This document shows, in pieces, positions 44,594 to 54,388 of a stretch of DNA of 64,000 bases (position 1 is the stretch's first letter; every line of letters starts with the position of its first letter). A program made the position numbers and the translations under genes. The notes beneath the pieces were generated by a model, which saw only the letters and a list, made by a program, of their open reading frames with translations, searched no databases and was not told the origin of the DNA. This DNA is from Caldilineaceae bacterium (GTDB taxonomy: Bacteria; Chloroflexota; Anaerolineae; Caldilineales; Caldilineaceae), in assembly GCA_022842065.1 (NCBI GenBank), contig JALHQH010000005.1:310001-374000 (forward strand), given 5' to 3'.

Positions 44594-46414
44594 ATGCTGA
44601 CGGAACTGCACATTCGCAATTTTGCGATTATTGATGATTTACAACTGGCTTTTGGGCCAGGTCTGAATATTCTGACCGGCGAGACAGGCGCCGGCAAGTC
44701 AATTATTATTGACGCGCTGGGCATGTTGCTTGGTGATCGCGCCACCGCGGACTGGGTGCGCGCCGGCAGTGAAATGGCGCAGATCGACGCCACCTTCCAG
44801 GTCATTGAAGGCGAGATCCTGGCCGAACTGGCACCTATCTTAGAAGCGAATGGGCTGGACGAGCCTGACAATCCCCATTGGGTGGCGTTGAGTCGCGAAG
44901 TGCGGCGCAATGGCCGCAACATTTGCCGCGTCAATGGCCGCGTGGTTAACCTGCAACTGCTGGGCGAAGTCACCGGTCATCTGGTCGATGTGCATGGGCA
45001 GGGCGAACATCTCAACCTGCTGCGCCCGCGCACGCACATCCACCTGCTGGATCGGTTTGCCAACCTTTTGCCGCAGCGGCGCGAGGTGGCCACTTTGGTC
45101 GGGCAATTGCGCGAAGTCCGCAGCGAATTGACCCGGCTGCGCCAGGATGCGCGCACGATTGCCCAACGCATCGATTTGCTCAGCTTTCAGGCCGAGGAGA
45201 TTGCTGCCGCCCAATTACAGCCCGGCGAAGAGAGCGAGCTGGAGAGTGAACGTCGCCGCCTGGGCAACGCCGAAGCCCTCATCAAACTGGCCCAGACCGC
45301 ACAGGCGATCCTCAGTGAAGGGGAGAGTGAAATGCCAGGCGCGCTTGATCTGGTCAGCGAAGCGGTCGGACGCATTGAACGGCTGGCGCGCATTGATCCC
45401 GATATGGATGATGTCGCTGCGGAAGGGCAGGCCCTGCTGGAACAGCTCTCGGACCTGGCGCGCACCATGCAGGATTACGCCGACAATCTGGAATTCAACC
45501 CGGAGCGGTTGCAAGAGGTGGAAGATCGGCTTGAGCTGATCGCCGGCCTCAAGCGTAAATATGGCGATACGATTGAGCAGATCAACGCCTTTGGTGCCCG
45601 CGCCCAACACGATTTGGATGAGCTGGGCAACTGGGAAGTTAAGACCGCTGATTTGGAAAAGCAGGAAACGGCGCTGCTCCACGCCATCGGTAAACTGGCC
45701 GCCAAACTTAGCGTCCAACGGGCCAAAGCCGGCGAAGCCCTGGCCCGCCAGGTTGAGCAAGAGTTGGGGGATCTGCGCATGGCGCGCGCCCGCTTTGGCG
45801 TCGCCGTCGAGCAGCGCGCTCAGGCCGAAGGGGCCTATCTGGCCGATGGTCGCCGCGTTGCCTTTGATAGTACCGGCATCGACCAGGTCGAGTTTATGGT
45901 CAGTGCCAACCCTGGCGAGCCGCTCAAACCGATGGCGCGCGTTGCCTCTGGTGGAGAGACGGCGCGGCTGATGTTGGCGCTCAAGAGTGTGCTCACCCAC
46001 GCCGACGCCACCCCTACCCTAATTTTCGATGAGATTGACCAGGGGATTGGTGGTCGCGTCGGGTCGATTGTCGGCCAGAAATTGTGGATGTTGACCGGGC
46101 AGCAGGGACGCAACGGCCATCAGTCTGCAGATAAGGTGTCCACAGACAATCTGGTCGCGCATCAGGTGCTCTGTATCACCCATCTGCCCCAACTTGCCGC
46201 CTTTGGTGACCAACATTTTACCGTCAATAAGCGGGTCATTGTGGAAAGTGGGGAAGAGCGCACCAGCACCGTCGTCCGCCAACTCGCCGCCGCTGACCGC
46301 ATTGAAGAGCTGATGCAAATGCTCGGGGCAAATAGCGCAGCGGGGCGACGTTCAGTCGAAGAGATGCTGGGTGATGTGGCCCGGGTGAAGGCAGGGGCGG
46401 CGCCCTTGACCTAG
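44594..46414 (+). CDS. recN: DNA repair protein RecN
   Basis: 606 residues. I use ATG 44594 (MLTELHIRNFAIID, the universal RecN start); GTG 44582 is possible because the AAGG before the ATG is too close for a normal ribosome site. It is an SMC-like ATPase: Walker A GETGAGKS (about 30), a long coiled coil (about 155-380), then the signature SGGETARLMLAL and Walker B PTLIFDEIDQGIGG (about 475). It works in double-strand-break repair. A stretch of about 20 residues (GRNGHQSADKVSTDN) near residue 510 precedes the conserved HQVLCITHLPQLAAFGD. Length is normal to slightly long. It is followed by an NfeD-type protease gene 27 bases later. Confidence 0.95.
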   Translation: MLTELHIRNFAIIDDLQLAFGPGLNILTGETGAGKSIIIDALGMLLGDRATADWVRAGSEMAQIDATFQVIEGEILAELAPILEANGLDEPDNPHWVALSREVRRNGRNICRVNGRVVNLQLLGEVTGHLVDVHGQGEHLNLLRPRTHIHLLDRFANLLPQRREVATLVGQLREVRSELTRLRQDARTIAQRIDLLSFQAEEIAAAQLQPGEESELESERRRLGNAEALIKLAQTAQAILSEGESEMPGALDLVSEAVGRIERLARIDPDMDDVAAEGQALLEQLSDLARTMQDYADNLEFNPERLQEVEDRLELIAGLKRKYGDTIEQINAFGARAQHDLDELGNWEVKTADLEKQETALLHAIGKLAAKLSVQRAKAGEALARQVEQELGDLRMARARFGVAVEQRAQAEGAYLADGRRVAFDSTGIDQVEFMVSANPGEPLKPMARVASGGETARLMLALKSVLTHADATPTLIFDEIDQGIGGRVGSIVGQKLWMLTGQQGRNGHQSADKVSTDNLVAHQVLCITHLPQLAAFGDQHFTVNKRVIVESGEERTSTVVRQLAAADRIEELMQMLGANSAAGRRSVEEMLGDVARVKAGAAPLT

Positions 46415-46441
46415 CTGCGGGTTCGTTCGCGAAAGAGGAAA

Positions 46442-47773
46442 ATGAAGCAAACAATTTTACGCACTTTCTATCTGGGGCTGCTCCTACTGGGCCTGGTTGG
46501 CCCTTTTCTGAGTAATTTTGTGCCGGTCACGGCGCAAAGTAATAATGAAGGCGAGCAAATCGTCTATCTGCTCACCTTCCAAGGGGCAATTACCCCGGTG
46601 CTTGACCAATATATCCAGGATCAGATCGCCGATGCCGCCCTCAACAATGTGGAGGCGATCATTCTGCAACTGGATACCCCTGGTGGCAGCGTTGATATCA
46701 CCAAGTCGATCATGCAGAAAATGCTCTCGTCGCCGGTGCCGTTGATTGTCTACGTCGCGCCGAGTGGTGCCCATGCCGGCAGTGCCGGCACCTTTATTAC
46801 ACTAGCTGCCCATGTTGCTGCGATGGCACCCGGCAGCAGTATCGGGGCCGCCAGCCCCGTTGGCTCCGCGGGCGAAGAGGTGGGCGAGACGATGGCCGCC
46901 AAGATCACTAACATCCTCAGCGCCGATATTGAAAATCTGGCCGAACGGCGGGGCGAGCCGGCGGTGGCATGGGCCATTGCCGCGGTGCAGGAAGCCGCCG
47001 CAGCCACGGCCACCCAAGCGCTTGAACTTGGCGTCATTGACTTTGTTGCCACTGATCTTAACGATCTGCTTGCGCAGTTAGATGGTTTTACGGTGACGGT
47101 GCAAGGCGAGCCGCAACAATTACAGACGGCCGCCGCGATCACGGTCAGCCGTGAACTGACGGCGTTACAACAATTTCTCAACTTTATCGCCAATCCGACC
47201 ATTGCCACGCTGCTACTGACTTTGGGTTCGGCTGGCCTGCTGGCCGAATTGTGGAATCCCGGCACCTGGATTCCCGGTGTGGCCGGCGCGATCTGTCTGT
47301 TGCTGGGCCTTTACGCCCTGGGCCAACTGGAGGCCAACTTTGCCGGGGTCGCGCTGATGGCGGTCGCGGTCGCGCTCTTTATTGCCGAAGCCTTTACCCC
47401 CACCTTTGGCGCGCTGATCGCCGCCGGTTTAGTCGCCTTTCTCTTTGGGGCCGCCTTACTCTTTGACGCGCCAGGGCTCGAAACGCCGTGGGGCACCATG
47501 ATCGCGCTGGCGATTTTCCTGGCCGGCTTCACCTTTTTTGCCAGTGCCAAAGGATTGGCGATTCAACGTAAGCCTCCTATCACCGGCGGTGAAGCGCTGA
47601 TCGGTCAGTATGCACAGGTCAAACAAGCCTTTGCCGCCGGTGAAAAGGGCACCGTTTTCATCGCCGGCGAATGGTGGAATGCCCAACTCGAAAGCGGGGC
47701 TGTCCAACCTGACGACGAAGTTGAAATCTTGAGCCGCACCGGCTACATTTTGCTGGTAAGACGCAAAATTTGA
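46442..47773 (+). CDS. NfeD-type membrane-bound ClpP-class serine protease
   Basis: 443 residues from ATG 46442 after GAGGAAA. The protein has a signal peptide (about 1-31), a ClpP-class protease domain (about 40-225) with QLDTPGGSV and the nucleophile Ser114 in GAHAGSAGTF, four to five membrane spans (about 245-365), and a C-terminal OB-fold NfeD domain (about 380-443, GEWWNAQLESG). Long NfeD proteins are thought to degrade membrane proteins next to flotillin-like partners; no flotillin gene is adjacent here. It lies 27 bases after recN on the same strand. Confidence 0.93.
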   Translation: MKQTILRTFYLGLLLLGLVGPFLSNFVPVTAQSNNEGEQIVYLLTFQGAITPVLDQYIQDQIADAALNNVEAIILQLDTPGGSVDITKSIMQKMLSSPVPLIVYVAPSGAHAGSAGTFITLAAHVAAMAPGSSIGAASPVGSAGEEVGETMAAKITNILSADIENLAERRGEPAVAWAIAAVQEAAAATATQALELGVIDFVATDLNDLLAQLDGFTVTVQGEPQQLQTAAAITVSRELTALQQFLNFIANPTIATLLLTLGSAGLLAELWNPGTWIPGVAGAICLLLGLYALGQLEANFAGVALMAVAVALFIAEAFTPTFGALIAAGLVAFLFGAALLFDAPGLETPWGTMIALAIFLAGFTFFASAKGLAIQRKPPITGGEALIGQYAQVKQAFAAGEKGTVFIAGEWWNAQLESGAVQPDDEVEILSRTGYILLVRRKI

Positions 47774-47892
47774 AACGTAAAACGTGCTGCGTGAAACGTG
47801 CGGCGTAAAGCGGGAGCACCCCTGAAATCAATGGCCATCACACACGTTTCACGTTTTACGTTTTACGTTTTACGTTTCACGCAGCACGCATT
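47772..47892. repeat. Inverted array of 7-nt tandem repeats (ACGTTTT/ACGTTTC), family D
   Basis: GAAACGTAAAACGTGCTGCG at the left and CACGTTTTACGTTTTACGTT repeats at the right, about 40 bases apart, so the region can fold back. It follows the NfeD gene. Confidence 0.85.
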
Positions 47893-47928
47893 ATCAATCA
47901 CTCAATCACTTAAGTTGCAAACCACCTA

Positions 47929-48771
47929 ATGACAAACACCTGGCAAAAATATCTCACCGACTACAACGAAGGGCTTGGCCTGGTTTACGAGCGCTTTGTG
48001 CTGAATGATTTTTTGAATGAACTACGCCTGCGCCACAACATCCAATCGGTGCTCGAAGCGCCGCTTTATGGCATGGCGGGGGTCAGCGGCATCAACGACG
48101 TGATCTTTGCCCAACATGGCGTGGATGTGACGATGGTTGATGACAATGCAGACCGCATCAAGGGGGTGCGGCGCATTTGGCAGGATGATCTGCGCCTGCC
48201 CGCCAACCTGGTCTACAATCCGCCCGACCGCTGGCACGCGCTGCCCTTTGCGGACAAAAGTTTTGACCTCACCTGGGAGTGGGCCGGCCTCTGGTATATC
48301 GGTGACCCGGCGGGCTTGCTGCGTGAACTGGTGCGCACCAGCCGCAACCTTGTTTTTGTCGCCATGCCCAATAATTTGCAAGTTGGCTATTGGTTGCGCA
48401 AACTGGTCATCGACCGCGAATTTTTTCAGCAACACGACGAAGGCTGGACCGACATCGGCCGTATCCGCCGAATCCTGGAGGCAGAAGGCGTCGAAATCAT
48501 CGCCGAAGGCGTACTTGATACCCCGCCCTGGCCGGACACCGTCATGCCGGCCAACGAAGTGCTCAAACGGCTGGGCATCCGCAGCAAGGGCTTGGAAGAG
48601 CAGTTCACCGGCGAGGGGTGGCATTGGAGTACGATGGCTTATTATCTCGGCCAAGAACCCGATCTGTATGACCGGGTGATCAAATATGCGTGGCTAGACC
48701 ATGCCAGGTTGCCCTGGCAGGTGAAGGCGGTCTGGGCGCATCATCGCTATTTATTGGGAAAGGTTAAATGA
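47929..48771 (+). CDS. SAM-dependent methyltransferase-like protein
   Basis: 280 residues from ATG 47929. The central part matches class I methyltransferases: VLEAPLYGMAGVSGINDVIF takes the place of motif I, VDVTMVDDNADRI is motif II, and LPFADKSFDLTWEWAGLWYI is the acidic-loop region of type 11 enzymes. The Gly-rich loop is unusual (GMAGVSG rather than GxGxG). The C-terminal half (about 150-280) is not recognised. Substrate unknown. The next gene, a zinc dehydrogenase, begins 6 bases after the stop, so the two form an operon. Confidence 0.72.
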   Translation: MTNTWQKYLTDYNEGLGLVYERFVLNDFLNELRLRHNIQSVLEAPLYGMAGVSGINDVIFAQHGVDVTMVDDNADRIKGVRRIWQDDLRLPANLVYNPPDRWHALPFADKSFDLTWEWAGLWYIGDPAGLLRELVRTSRNLVFVAMPNNLQVGYWLRKLVIDREFFQQHDEGWTDIGRIRRILEAEGVEIIAEGVLDTPPWPDTVMPANEVLKRLGIRSKGLEEQFTGEGWHWSTMAYYLGQEPDLYDRVIKYAWLDHARLPWQVKAVWAHHRYLLGKVK

Positions 48772-48777
48772 ACTGCT

Positions 48778-49797
48778 ATGAAAACCATTGTCCTGAATAC
48801 GCCCGGCCAATTCACCCTGACCGATACGGCACCGCCCACGGCTGTTGGCGCTGGCGAAGCGCTGGTGCGGGTCAAACGGGTCGGCATCTGTGGCACTGAT
48901 CTGCACGCTTTTCGTGGCCGTCAACCCTTTTTTAGCTATCCGCGTATTCTCGGCCACGAGCTAGGGGTGGAGATTGTCGAACTGGGCAGCAGCGATCAGC
49001 CGCACAACCTGGCAGTGGGCGACATCTGTGCGGTGGAGCCTTATTTGAACTGTGGTGTCTGTACTTCCTGCCGCCGGGGCAAGACCAACTGTTGCACCAA
49101 GTTGCAGGTACTGGGCGTCCACACCGACGGCGGGATGCGTGAGTACATCAAGGTGCCGATCCACAAGTTACACAAGGCCCAAGGTGCGACGCTGGAACAG
49201 TTGGCGGTGGTCGAAATGCTCTGCATTGGTGCCCACGCCGTGCGTCGCGCTGATTTGACGCCTGGTGAAGAAGTGCTGGTAATTGGGGCCGGGCCCATCG
49301 GGCTGGCGACCACCGCCTTCGCCCAACTGGCCGGGGCCAAGGTGACCATGTTGGAGCTGAATGATCGGCGCATCGAATTTTGCCAGCGCCACCTGGGCGT
49401 CAATAACTTTGTCACACCAGGGGATGATGTGCCGGCCCAACTCGAACGGCTGCTGGGTGATTTGCCGACCGCCGTCTTTGACGCCACCGGCAACGCCCAA
49501 TCAATGACCGCGGCCTTTAACTATCCCGCCCACGGCGGCAAGCTGATCTATGTGGGGCTGGTGCAAGGGGAGATCACCTTTAACGACCCCTACTTCCACA
49601 GTCACGAGTTGACCCTCTATGCCACGCGCAACGCCACTTCAGCTGACTTTGCCCACGTGGTTGATACGCTCAACGGCGGCAAGATCAACCTCAACCCCTG
49701 GATCACCCACCACGCCACGCCGGAGGAACTGATCGAAGTCTTCCCCTCCTGGCTAGAGCCGGCGACCGGGGTGGTGAAGGCGATGTTGGATTTTTAG
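48778..49797 (+). CDS. Zinc-dependent alcohol (polyol/sugar) dehydrogenase
   Basis: 339 residues from ATG 48778. The catalytic zinc residues are Cys38 (ICGTDLHAF) and His60-Glu61 (GHEL); the structural zinc site is Cys92, Cys95, Cys98 and Cys106 (CGVCTSCRRGKTNCC). The Rossmann motif VIGAGPIGLATTAF is at about 166-180. These belong to the medium-chain dehydrogenase family; sequence style fits sorbitol or galactonate-type enzymes acting on polyols or sugar acids with NAD. It is in one unit with the methyltransferase-like gene and is followed by a strong hairpin. Confidence 0.92.
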   Translation: MKTIVLNTPGQFTLTDTAPPTAVGAGEALVRVKRVGICGTDLHAFRGRQPFFSYPRILGHELGVEIVELGSSDQPHNLAVGDICAVEPYLNCGVCTSCRRGKTNCCTKLQVLGVHTDGGMREYIKVPIHKLHKAQGATLEQLAVVEMLCIGAHAVRRADLTPGEEVLVIGAGPIGLATTAFAQLAGAKVTMLELNDRRIEFCQRHLGVNNFVTPGDDVPAQLERLLGDLPTAVFDATGNAQSMTAAFNYPAHGGKLIYVGLVQGEITFNDPYFHSHELTLYATRNATSADFAHVVDTLNGGKINLNPWITHHATPEELIEVFPSWLEPATGVVKAMLDF

Positions 49798-49800
49798 AAT

Positions 49801-49872
49801 GGCTTAGGACGCGGATGAACGCGGAAGTACGCGGATTTTATTATCCGCGTACTTCCGCGTTCATCCGCGTCC
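49801..49872. repeat. Near-perfect palindrome GGACGCGGATGAACGCGG, family E copy 2
   Basis: About 30-bp arms from GGACGCGGATGAACGCGGAA to its complement ending ATCCGCGTCC. It lies between convergent dehydrogenase and gcvP genes and could block transcription from both sides. Confidence 0.9.
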
Positions 49873-49885
49873 TAAATTTTATGCC

Positions 49886-52753
49886 TTACGCGTACGCCTC
49901 CAACGGCGGACAGGCGCAGACCAAATTCCGATCCCCATAAACATTATCAATCCGCGCCACATGCGGCCAGAATTTGTGTTCGCGCACCCACGGGGCGGGA
50001 TAGGCCGCCGCGCTGCGCGAATAAGGATGGGTCCACTCGTCGGCGAGGACGACGCGTGCGGGGTGGGGAGCATTCTTGAGCACATTGTCATGCGCATCGA
50101 CCTCGCCCCGTTCAATCGCGGCAATTTCGCCACGGATCGCGATCATCGCCGCACAGAAGCGATCCAACTCGGCCAGCGACTCGCTCTCGGTTGGCTCGAT
50201 CATCAGCGTGCCGACGACGGGGAAGGACATGGTTGGTGCGTGGAAGCCGTAATCCATCAGCCGCTTGGCGATATCCTCGGCCTCAGCCCACTGCTTGAGG
50301 GGACGGGTATCGATGATGCACTCGTGGGCAACGCGGCCGTATTTGCCGCGATAGAGCACCGGGTAATAGGGTTCCAGCCGCGCCGCAATGTAGTTGGCGT
50401 TGAGGATCGCCACTTTGGTCGCCTGGGTCAGCCCACTACCACCCATCATCGCAATGTAGGCATAGGAGATGGGCAGGATGGCGGCGCTGCCCCAGGGTGC
50501 AGCGGAGACTGCACCGTGCGCGGCCTCGCCACCGACGCCGGCCATGACCGCATGGTTGGGCAGATAGGGGACAAGATGCGCGGCGACGCAGATCGGCCCC
50601 ATCCCAGGACCACCACCACCGTGGGGGATACAAAAAGTTTTGTGAAGATTTAAATGGCAGACATCAGCCCCAAAGTCACCGGGGCGGGTGAGACCAACCT
50701 GGGCATTCATATTCGCCCCATCCATGTAGACCTGACCTCCGGCCGCATGAATGATCGAGCAGATCTCGCGGATCTCCTCTTCAAAGACGCCGTGGGTGGA
50801 GGGGTAGGTGACCATCAGCGCGGCCAGTTTGGCGCTGTGTTGCTCTGCTTTGGCGCGCAGATCAGCCAGATCGACATTGCCGTCCTCGTCACACTTGGTC
50901 ACTACCACGTCCATGCCGGCCATCACCGCGCTGGCCGGGTTGGTGCCATGCGCGGAGGAAGGGATCAGGCAGACCGTGCGGTGGCTATCGCCATTGGTTA
51001 GGTGAAAGGCGCGAATGGTGAGCAGCCCGGCATATTCGCCCTGTGAGCCGGCATTTGGTTGCAACGAGGTCGCCGCAAAGCCGGTGATCTCGGCCAGCCA
51101 ACTGCCCAGGCGGTGGAAAAGTTCTTGGTAGCCGGCGGTCTGATCCAGTGGCGCAAAGGGATGCAAGTTGGCAAATTCGGGCCAGGTGACCGGGATCATC
51201 TCGGTAGTGGCGTTGAGCTTCATCGTACACGAGCCCAGCGGGATCATCGAGTGGGCCAGCGAGAGGTCGCGCGATTGGAGTTTGGTGATATAGCGCAACA
51301 TCTCGGTTTCGGAATGATAGCTGTTGAAGATCGGATGGGTCAGGTACTCACTCGTGCGGGCGAGATCGCCGTAGTCAAGTGAAACTGCTGCTGCCATCGC
51401 TTCAAGACCCAGCAGATCGGGTGCCCCAAAGATCGCAAAGAGGGTGTGCAGCTCATCAACCGTAGTTGCCTCGTCGAGCGAAACGCCCACCGCGCCATCT
51501 GCATAGACGCGCAGATTGACTTCCTGCGCCAGGGCACGCGCCACCAGATCAGTCTGGCTGTGCGGACCACCGCTGATCTTGATGGTATCAAAGAGCGGCG
51601 TATTGTTGACCGTGTACCCAAGCTGCTGCAGGCCATTGGCCAGAATCCCCGTGAGCAATTGCACGCGCTGGGCAATCTGTTGTAACCCCTTAGGCCCGTG
51701 ATAGACCGCATACATGGAAGCCATCACCGCCAGTAAAACCTGGGCGGTGCAGATATTGCTAGTCGCTTTTTCGCGGCGGATATGTTGTTCGCGGGTTTGC
51801 AGCGAGAGGCGCAAGGCTGGTGCACCGGTCGCATCCTGGGAAACCCCGACTAACCGGCCGGGCATAATGCGCTTGAATTCATCCTTGGTCGCCATAAACG
51901 CCGCGTGGGGACCACCATAGCCCATCGGCACGCCAAAGCGTTGGCTGTTGCCGACGGCGATGTCCGCCCCAAATTCACCGGGCGCGCGCAGTAGAGTCAA
52001 CGCCAGCAGATCAGTGGCGACGACCACCAGCGCCCCCGCGGCGTGGGCCTGAGCACAGAACCCTGTGTAATCAAAGATCGAACCGTCGGTGGCGGGATAT
52101 TGGAGCAAGACACCAAAGGTCGGCGTGCTAAAGTCATACGTCGCAAAGTCACCCACGATCACCGCATAACCGAGCGGTTCGGCCCGGGTACACACCAGGT
52201 CGATCGTTTGGGGATGACAGCGCTCGTCGATGAAAAAGGTATTCGCAGTAGATGCACGGGCTTGGGCGCGGCGACAGAGGGTCATCGCTTCGGCGGCGGC
52301 GGTTCCCTCATCAAGCAATGAGGCATTCGCGACATCCAAGCCCGTGAGCTCCATGATCATCGTCTGGAAGTTGAGTAAGGCTTCGAGCCGCCCTTGCGCA
52401 ATCTCGGCTTGATAGGGGGTGTACTGCGTATACCAGCCGGGATTTTCCAGAATGTTACGCAGAATGACGCCCGGTGTCAGCGTGCCATAATAGCCCATGC
52501 CGATAAAAGAGCGGTAAAGTTTGTTGGCTTGCGCCAGGGCGCGCATATCGTCCAGCACATCAGTTTCGCCGCGTGGCCCGGCTAGTTGCAATTCGCCCTG
52601 CATCCGGATCGCCTTAGGCACGGTCTCGTCGATGAGGGCATCGAGCGAATCGACGCCGATGATCTCCACCATACGGGCGATATCCAGTTCGCGTGGCCCT
52701 AGATGACGATGGACAAATTGATCCAGCCGTCCTAATGTTTTTTGCTCAGTCAT
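49886..52753 (-). CDS. gcvP: Glycine dehydrogenase (decarboxylating), P-protein
   Basis: 955 residues from ATG 52753 behind AAAGGAATTT. Both halves of a fused P-protein are present: an N-terminal half (about 15-440: [52 protein letters not shown]) and a C-terminal catalytic half (about 470-955) with the PLP lysine Lys705 in [20 protein letters not shown]. It decarboxylates glycine and passes the aminomethyl group to the H-protein lipoate. gcvT and gcvH are not adjacent. A glycine riboswitch with its own promoter lies on the same strand 1.2 kb upstream, so regulation by glycine is likely but its reach is uncertain because an antisense gene lies between. Confidence 0.96.
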   Translation of the reverse strand: MTEQKTLGRLDQFVHRHLGPRELDIARMVEIIGVDSLDALIDETVPKAIRMQGELQLAGPRGETDVLDDMRALAQANKLYRSFIGMGYYGTLTPGVILRNILENPGWYTQYTPYQAEIAQGRLEALLNFQTMIMELTGLDVANASLLDEGTAAAEAMTLCRRAQARASTANTFFIDERCHPQTIDLVCTRAEPLGYAVIVGDFATYDFSTPTFGVLLQYPATDGSIFDYTGFCAQAHAAGALVVVATDLLALTLLRAPGEFGADIAVGNSQRFGVPMGYGGPHAAFMATKDEFKRIMPGRLVGVSQDATGAPALRLSLQTREQHIRREKATSNICTAQVLLAVMASMYAVYHGPKGLQQIAQRVQLLTGILANGLQQLGYTVNNTPLFDTIKISGGPHSQTDLVARALAQEVNLRVYADGAVGVSLDEATTVDELHTLFAIFGAPDLLGLEAMAAAVSLDYGDLARTSEYLTHPIFNSYHSETEMLRYITKLQSRDLSLAHSMIPLGSCTMKLNATTEMIPVTWPEFANLHPFAPLDQTAGYQELFHRLGSWLAEITGFAATSLQPNAGSQGEYAGLLTIRAFHLTNGDSHRTVCLIPSSAHGTNPASAVMAGMDVVVTKCDEDGNVDLADLRAKAEQHSAKLAALMVTYPSTHGVFEEEIREICSIIHAAGGQVYMDGANMNAQVGLTRPGDFGADVCHLNLHKTFCIPHGGGGPGMGPICVAAHLVPYLPNHAVMAGVGGEAAHGAVSAAPWGSAAILPISYAYIAMMGGSGLTQATKVAILNANYIAARLEPYYPVLYRGKYGRVAHECIIDTRPLKQWAEAEDIAKRLMDYGFHAPTMSFPVVGTLMIEPTESESLAELDRFCAAMIAIRGEIAAIERGEVDAHDNVLKNAPHPARVVLADEWTHPYSRSAAAYPAPWVREHKFWPHVARIDNVYGDRNLVCACPPLEAYA

Positions 52754-53203
52754 TAGACTAAATTCCTTTCAAATCATCTGTTCATAATATACAGACAAGC
52801 GGATGAATGAATTCACCCGCTGATACGCTAAACCCGTTGATGTAGATTAAGAAATAAGTTCGGGAAAAGACCCCTCCCCAGCCCTCCCCTGGTAAGGGAG
52901 GGGCAGTTGCCGGGGTAACCGTTCCTCCCCTTACCAGGGGGAGGAACGGAGGGGGTCAGCGTTTTACCCAATTATTTTCTTAACTTTCATAAACGGGTTG
53001 ACATATGAACCCGTTGAAACGGGTTTAGGGTATCAGGCAGGCATTCGGGAACCCTCTGGGTGGCTTGCCTGGCCGGTTGCGTGTAACATGATTGCGCTGC
53101 AATTGGTACAGATCTGGTGCTTGCTATGCAACAATACAACCAGTTTAATGGCCTTATGTTTTTATCAAAAGGTTTACTATTCTTTCATACCGGAGAAACC
53201 CTG
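52754..53203. other. Leader region between gcvP and the divergent lipoprotein gene
   Basis: 450 bases containing family B copy 5 and, at 52991-53028, AACGGGTT / AACCCGTT / AACGGGTT blocks that can form alternative hairpins. A TTGACA is at 52998 but no -10 at standard spacing is seen. Confidence 0.55.
52870..52970. repeat. Long palindromic repeat, family B copy 5
   Basis: CCCCTCCCCAGCCCTCCCCT at the left and its inverse at the right, lacking the full GGCTTGGT tail (here GGGGGTCAGC). Confidence 0.85.
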
Positions 53204-53926
53204 ATGACACATTTCGCCCTATCACGCAGTAAAGCTTTCCTGTTCGCTGGTCTCTTTGTTTTCACAACGCTGCTGACTGCCTGTGTTCCGAATCCCGTTT
53301 ATACCTTGTGCCAGCAACTTGGCGGGCAGAGCTTTTCTCCCCATTATTCCTCTTCCCTACTTAGCAATTTCGAGTCTCAAGCCTACTGTGTGCTAGCAGA
53401 CGACAATTACTGTCGTCTGATGTTTATTGGCCCCAGCCGCAGTGAGCCAGCATGTATACCGGTGATGGTGGGGTGGCGACCGCTGGCTGCGGACACCGCC
53501 GCGACGTTGACGACCGCGCTGACCCAGCATTTTACGCAAACCCAGCCATTGGCAGTGAGTATTATGGATAAAGACGATACTGTCGGTAAGAGTACGGTAC
53601 TTGAATTTGCTTCGCCTTCGTCGCTTGGCACCCGCATGGCAGATGTTACCGCCGTGCTTACCCAAACGCTGAAGCAAATTGGTTGGCAGGCGCAGGCGCT
53701 GCCGGATGCAGCCATGTGGGTAGACGGCGAACAGACGCGCGATCACGTTCAATTTACGAATGGTGCAAACCTCTGTCAATCGATGCTGGCTTGGATATCA
53801 CCAACTGATTACGTGAACTGTTCGGAAGTTAGCACCATCCGTGATTGTGTTGCGAACAACCCTGATACCCATATCTTTACCCTGTACCTGAGCTGTGCTG
53901 AAGCAATCAACGCACCTACACCTTAA
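53204..53926 (+). CDS. Lipoprotein of unknown function
   Basis: 240 residues; ATG 53204 follows CCGGAGAAACCCTG, so the longer frame from 53117 is not used. A lipobox (LLTAC, Cys about 26) follows a hydrophobic signal. The mature part has ten cysteines, many near the ends, suggesting disulfides, and no recognised domain. It is encoded opposite to gcvP and lies exactly between the glycine riboswitch/terminator and gcvP. A shared hairpin at 53941 follows its stop. I do not recognise a family. Confidence 0.75.
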   Translation: MTHFALSRSKAFLFAGLFVFTTLLTACVPNPVYTLCQQLGGQSFSPHYSSSLLSNFESQAYCVLADDNYCRLMFIGPSRSEPACIPVMVGWRPLAADTAATLTTALTQHFTQTQPLAVSIMDKDDTVGKSTVLEFASPSSLGTRMADVTAVLTQTLKQIGWQAQALPDAAMWVDGEQTRDHVQFTNGANLCQSMLAWISPTDYVNCSEVSTIRDCVANNPDTHIFTLYLSCAEAINAPTP

Positions 53927-53940
53927 TCAATGTTGGCAAC

Positions 53941-53976
53941 AAAAAACGGGCATTCACAATGAATGCCCGTTTGCCC
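53941..53976 (-). terminator. Riboswitch-linked terminator (also serves the convergent lipoprotein gene)
   Basis: On the minus strand AACGGGCATTCATTGTGAAT, the complement of the stem, then six T. It starts about 15 bases after the second aptamer ends and is the probable switching terminator. The reverse reading ends in TTTGCC, so it can also end plus-strand transcripts. Confidence 0.85.
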
Positions 53977-53984
53977 TGTCGAAA

Positions 53985-54205
53985 ACCTGAGAGATTTAGC
54001 AGTTGTTACCTGCGTTGCCCCGTCGGTGGTGTTGGGTAATGTCAACCCAACACACTTTCCAGAGTTGCCAAATCACAGCGATCCGTTGTACCTGAGAGAG
54101 TCGCCCCCAGCGCGTGGCCACGCTGTGAACTTACACCTTCGGCGCCGGTAAAGGGGCAATGTTGTCCACCCACCGAGCTCTCTCGCCGTGATTTATTGGC
54201 CTGTA
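53985..54205 (-). ncRNA. Tandem glycine riboswitch (gcvT motif, two aptamers)
   Basis: Minus-strand sequence fits two consecutive gcvT aptamers. The first has GGCGAGAGAGC, the conserved core GGCGCCGAAGGTGTAAG and closing ACTCTCTCAGGTACAACGG; the second has GGCAACTCTGGAAAG, CCGACGGGGCAAC and TCTCTCAGGTTTTCGACAGG. The tandem arrangement, the short linker, the promoter just upstream and the terminator just downstream make a complete glycine-responsive unit. Such riboswitches usually turn on glycine cleavage genes when glycine is plentiful; gcvP is the only such gene on this strand. Confidence 0.9.
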
Positions 54206-54222
54206 TAAAGTTGTTAAGGCCC

Positions 54223-54251
54223 ATTGTAAACGATCTACAGCACAAGACCAA
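54223..54251 (-). promoter_or_regulatory. Sigma-70-type promoter of the glycine riboswitch transcript
   Basis: On the minus strand TTGGTC (54246-54251), a 17-base spacer and TACAAT (54223-54228); transcription would begin about 15 bases before the first aptamer. Confidence 0.7.
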
Positions 54252-54282
54252 ATCATTTCGCAAGGTTGGGTGTAAACGCGTT

Positions 54283-54330
54283 AGACGTAAAAGCCCTGGT
54301 CGATAGATCGACCAGGGCTTTTACGTCTAC
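54283..54330 (-). terminator. Hairpin ending the secreted-protein gene
   Basis: Near-perfect 46-bp palindrome AGACGTAAAAGCCCTGGTCG and complement. In the minus direction GGGCTTTTACG follows the main stem, giving a T-run; A/T flanks make it bidirectional. Confidence 0.75.
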
Positions 54331-54388
54331 TGTAGTGGGATGATCGGTTATTTGTTTAATGTTTAATCAATCATCCTATATACACTGC

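Noticed and set aside
54223..54285. LacI-like half sites (TGTAAACG) around the riboswitch promoter
   Set aside because: They match the 16-bp operator only in one half and are too common to call.
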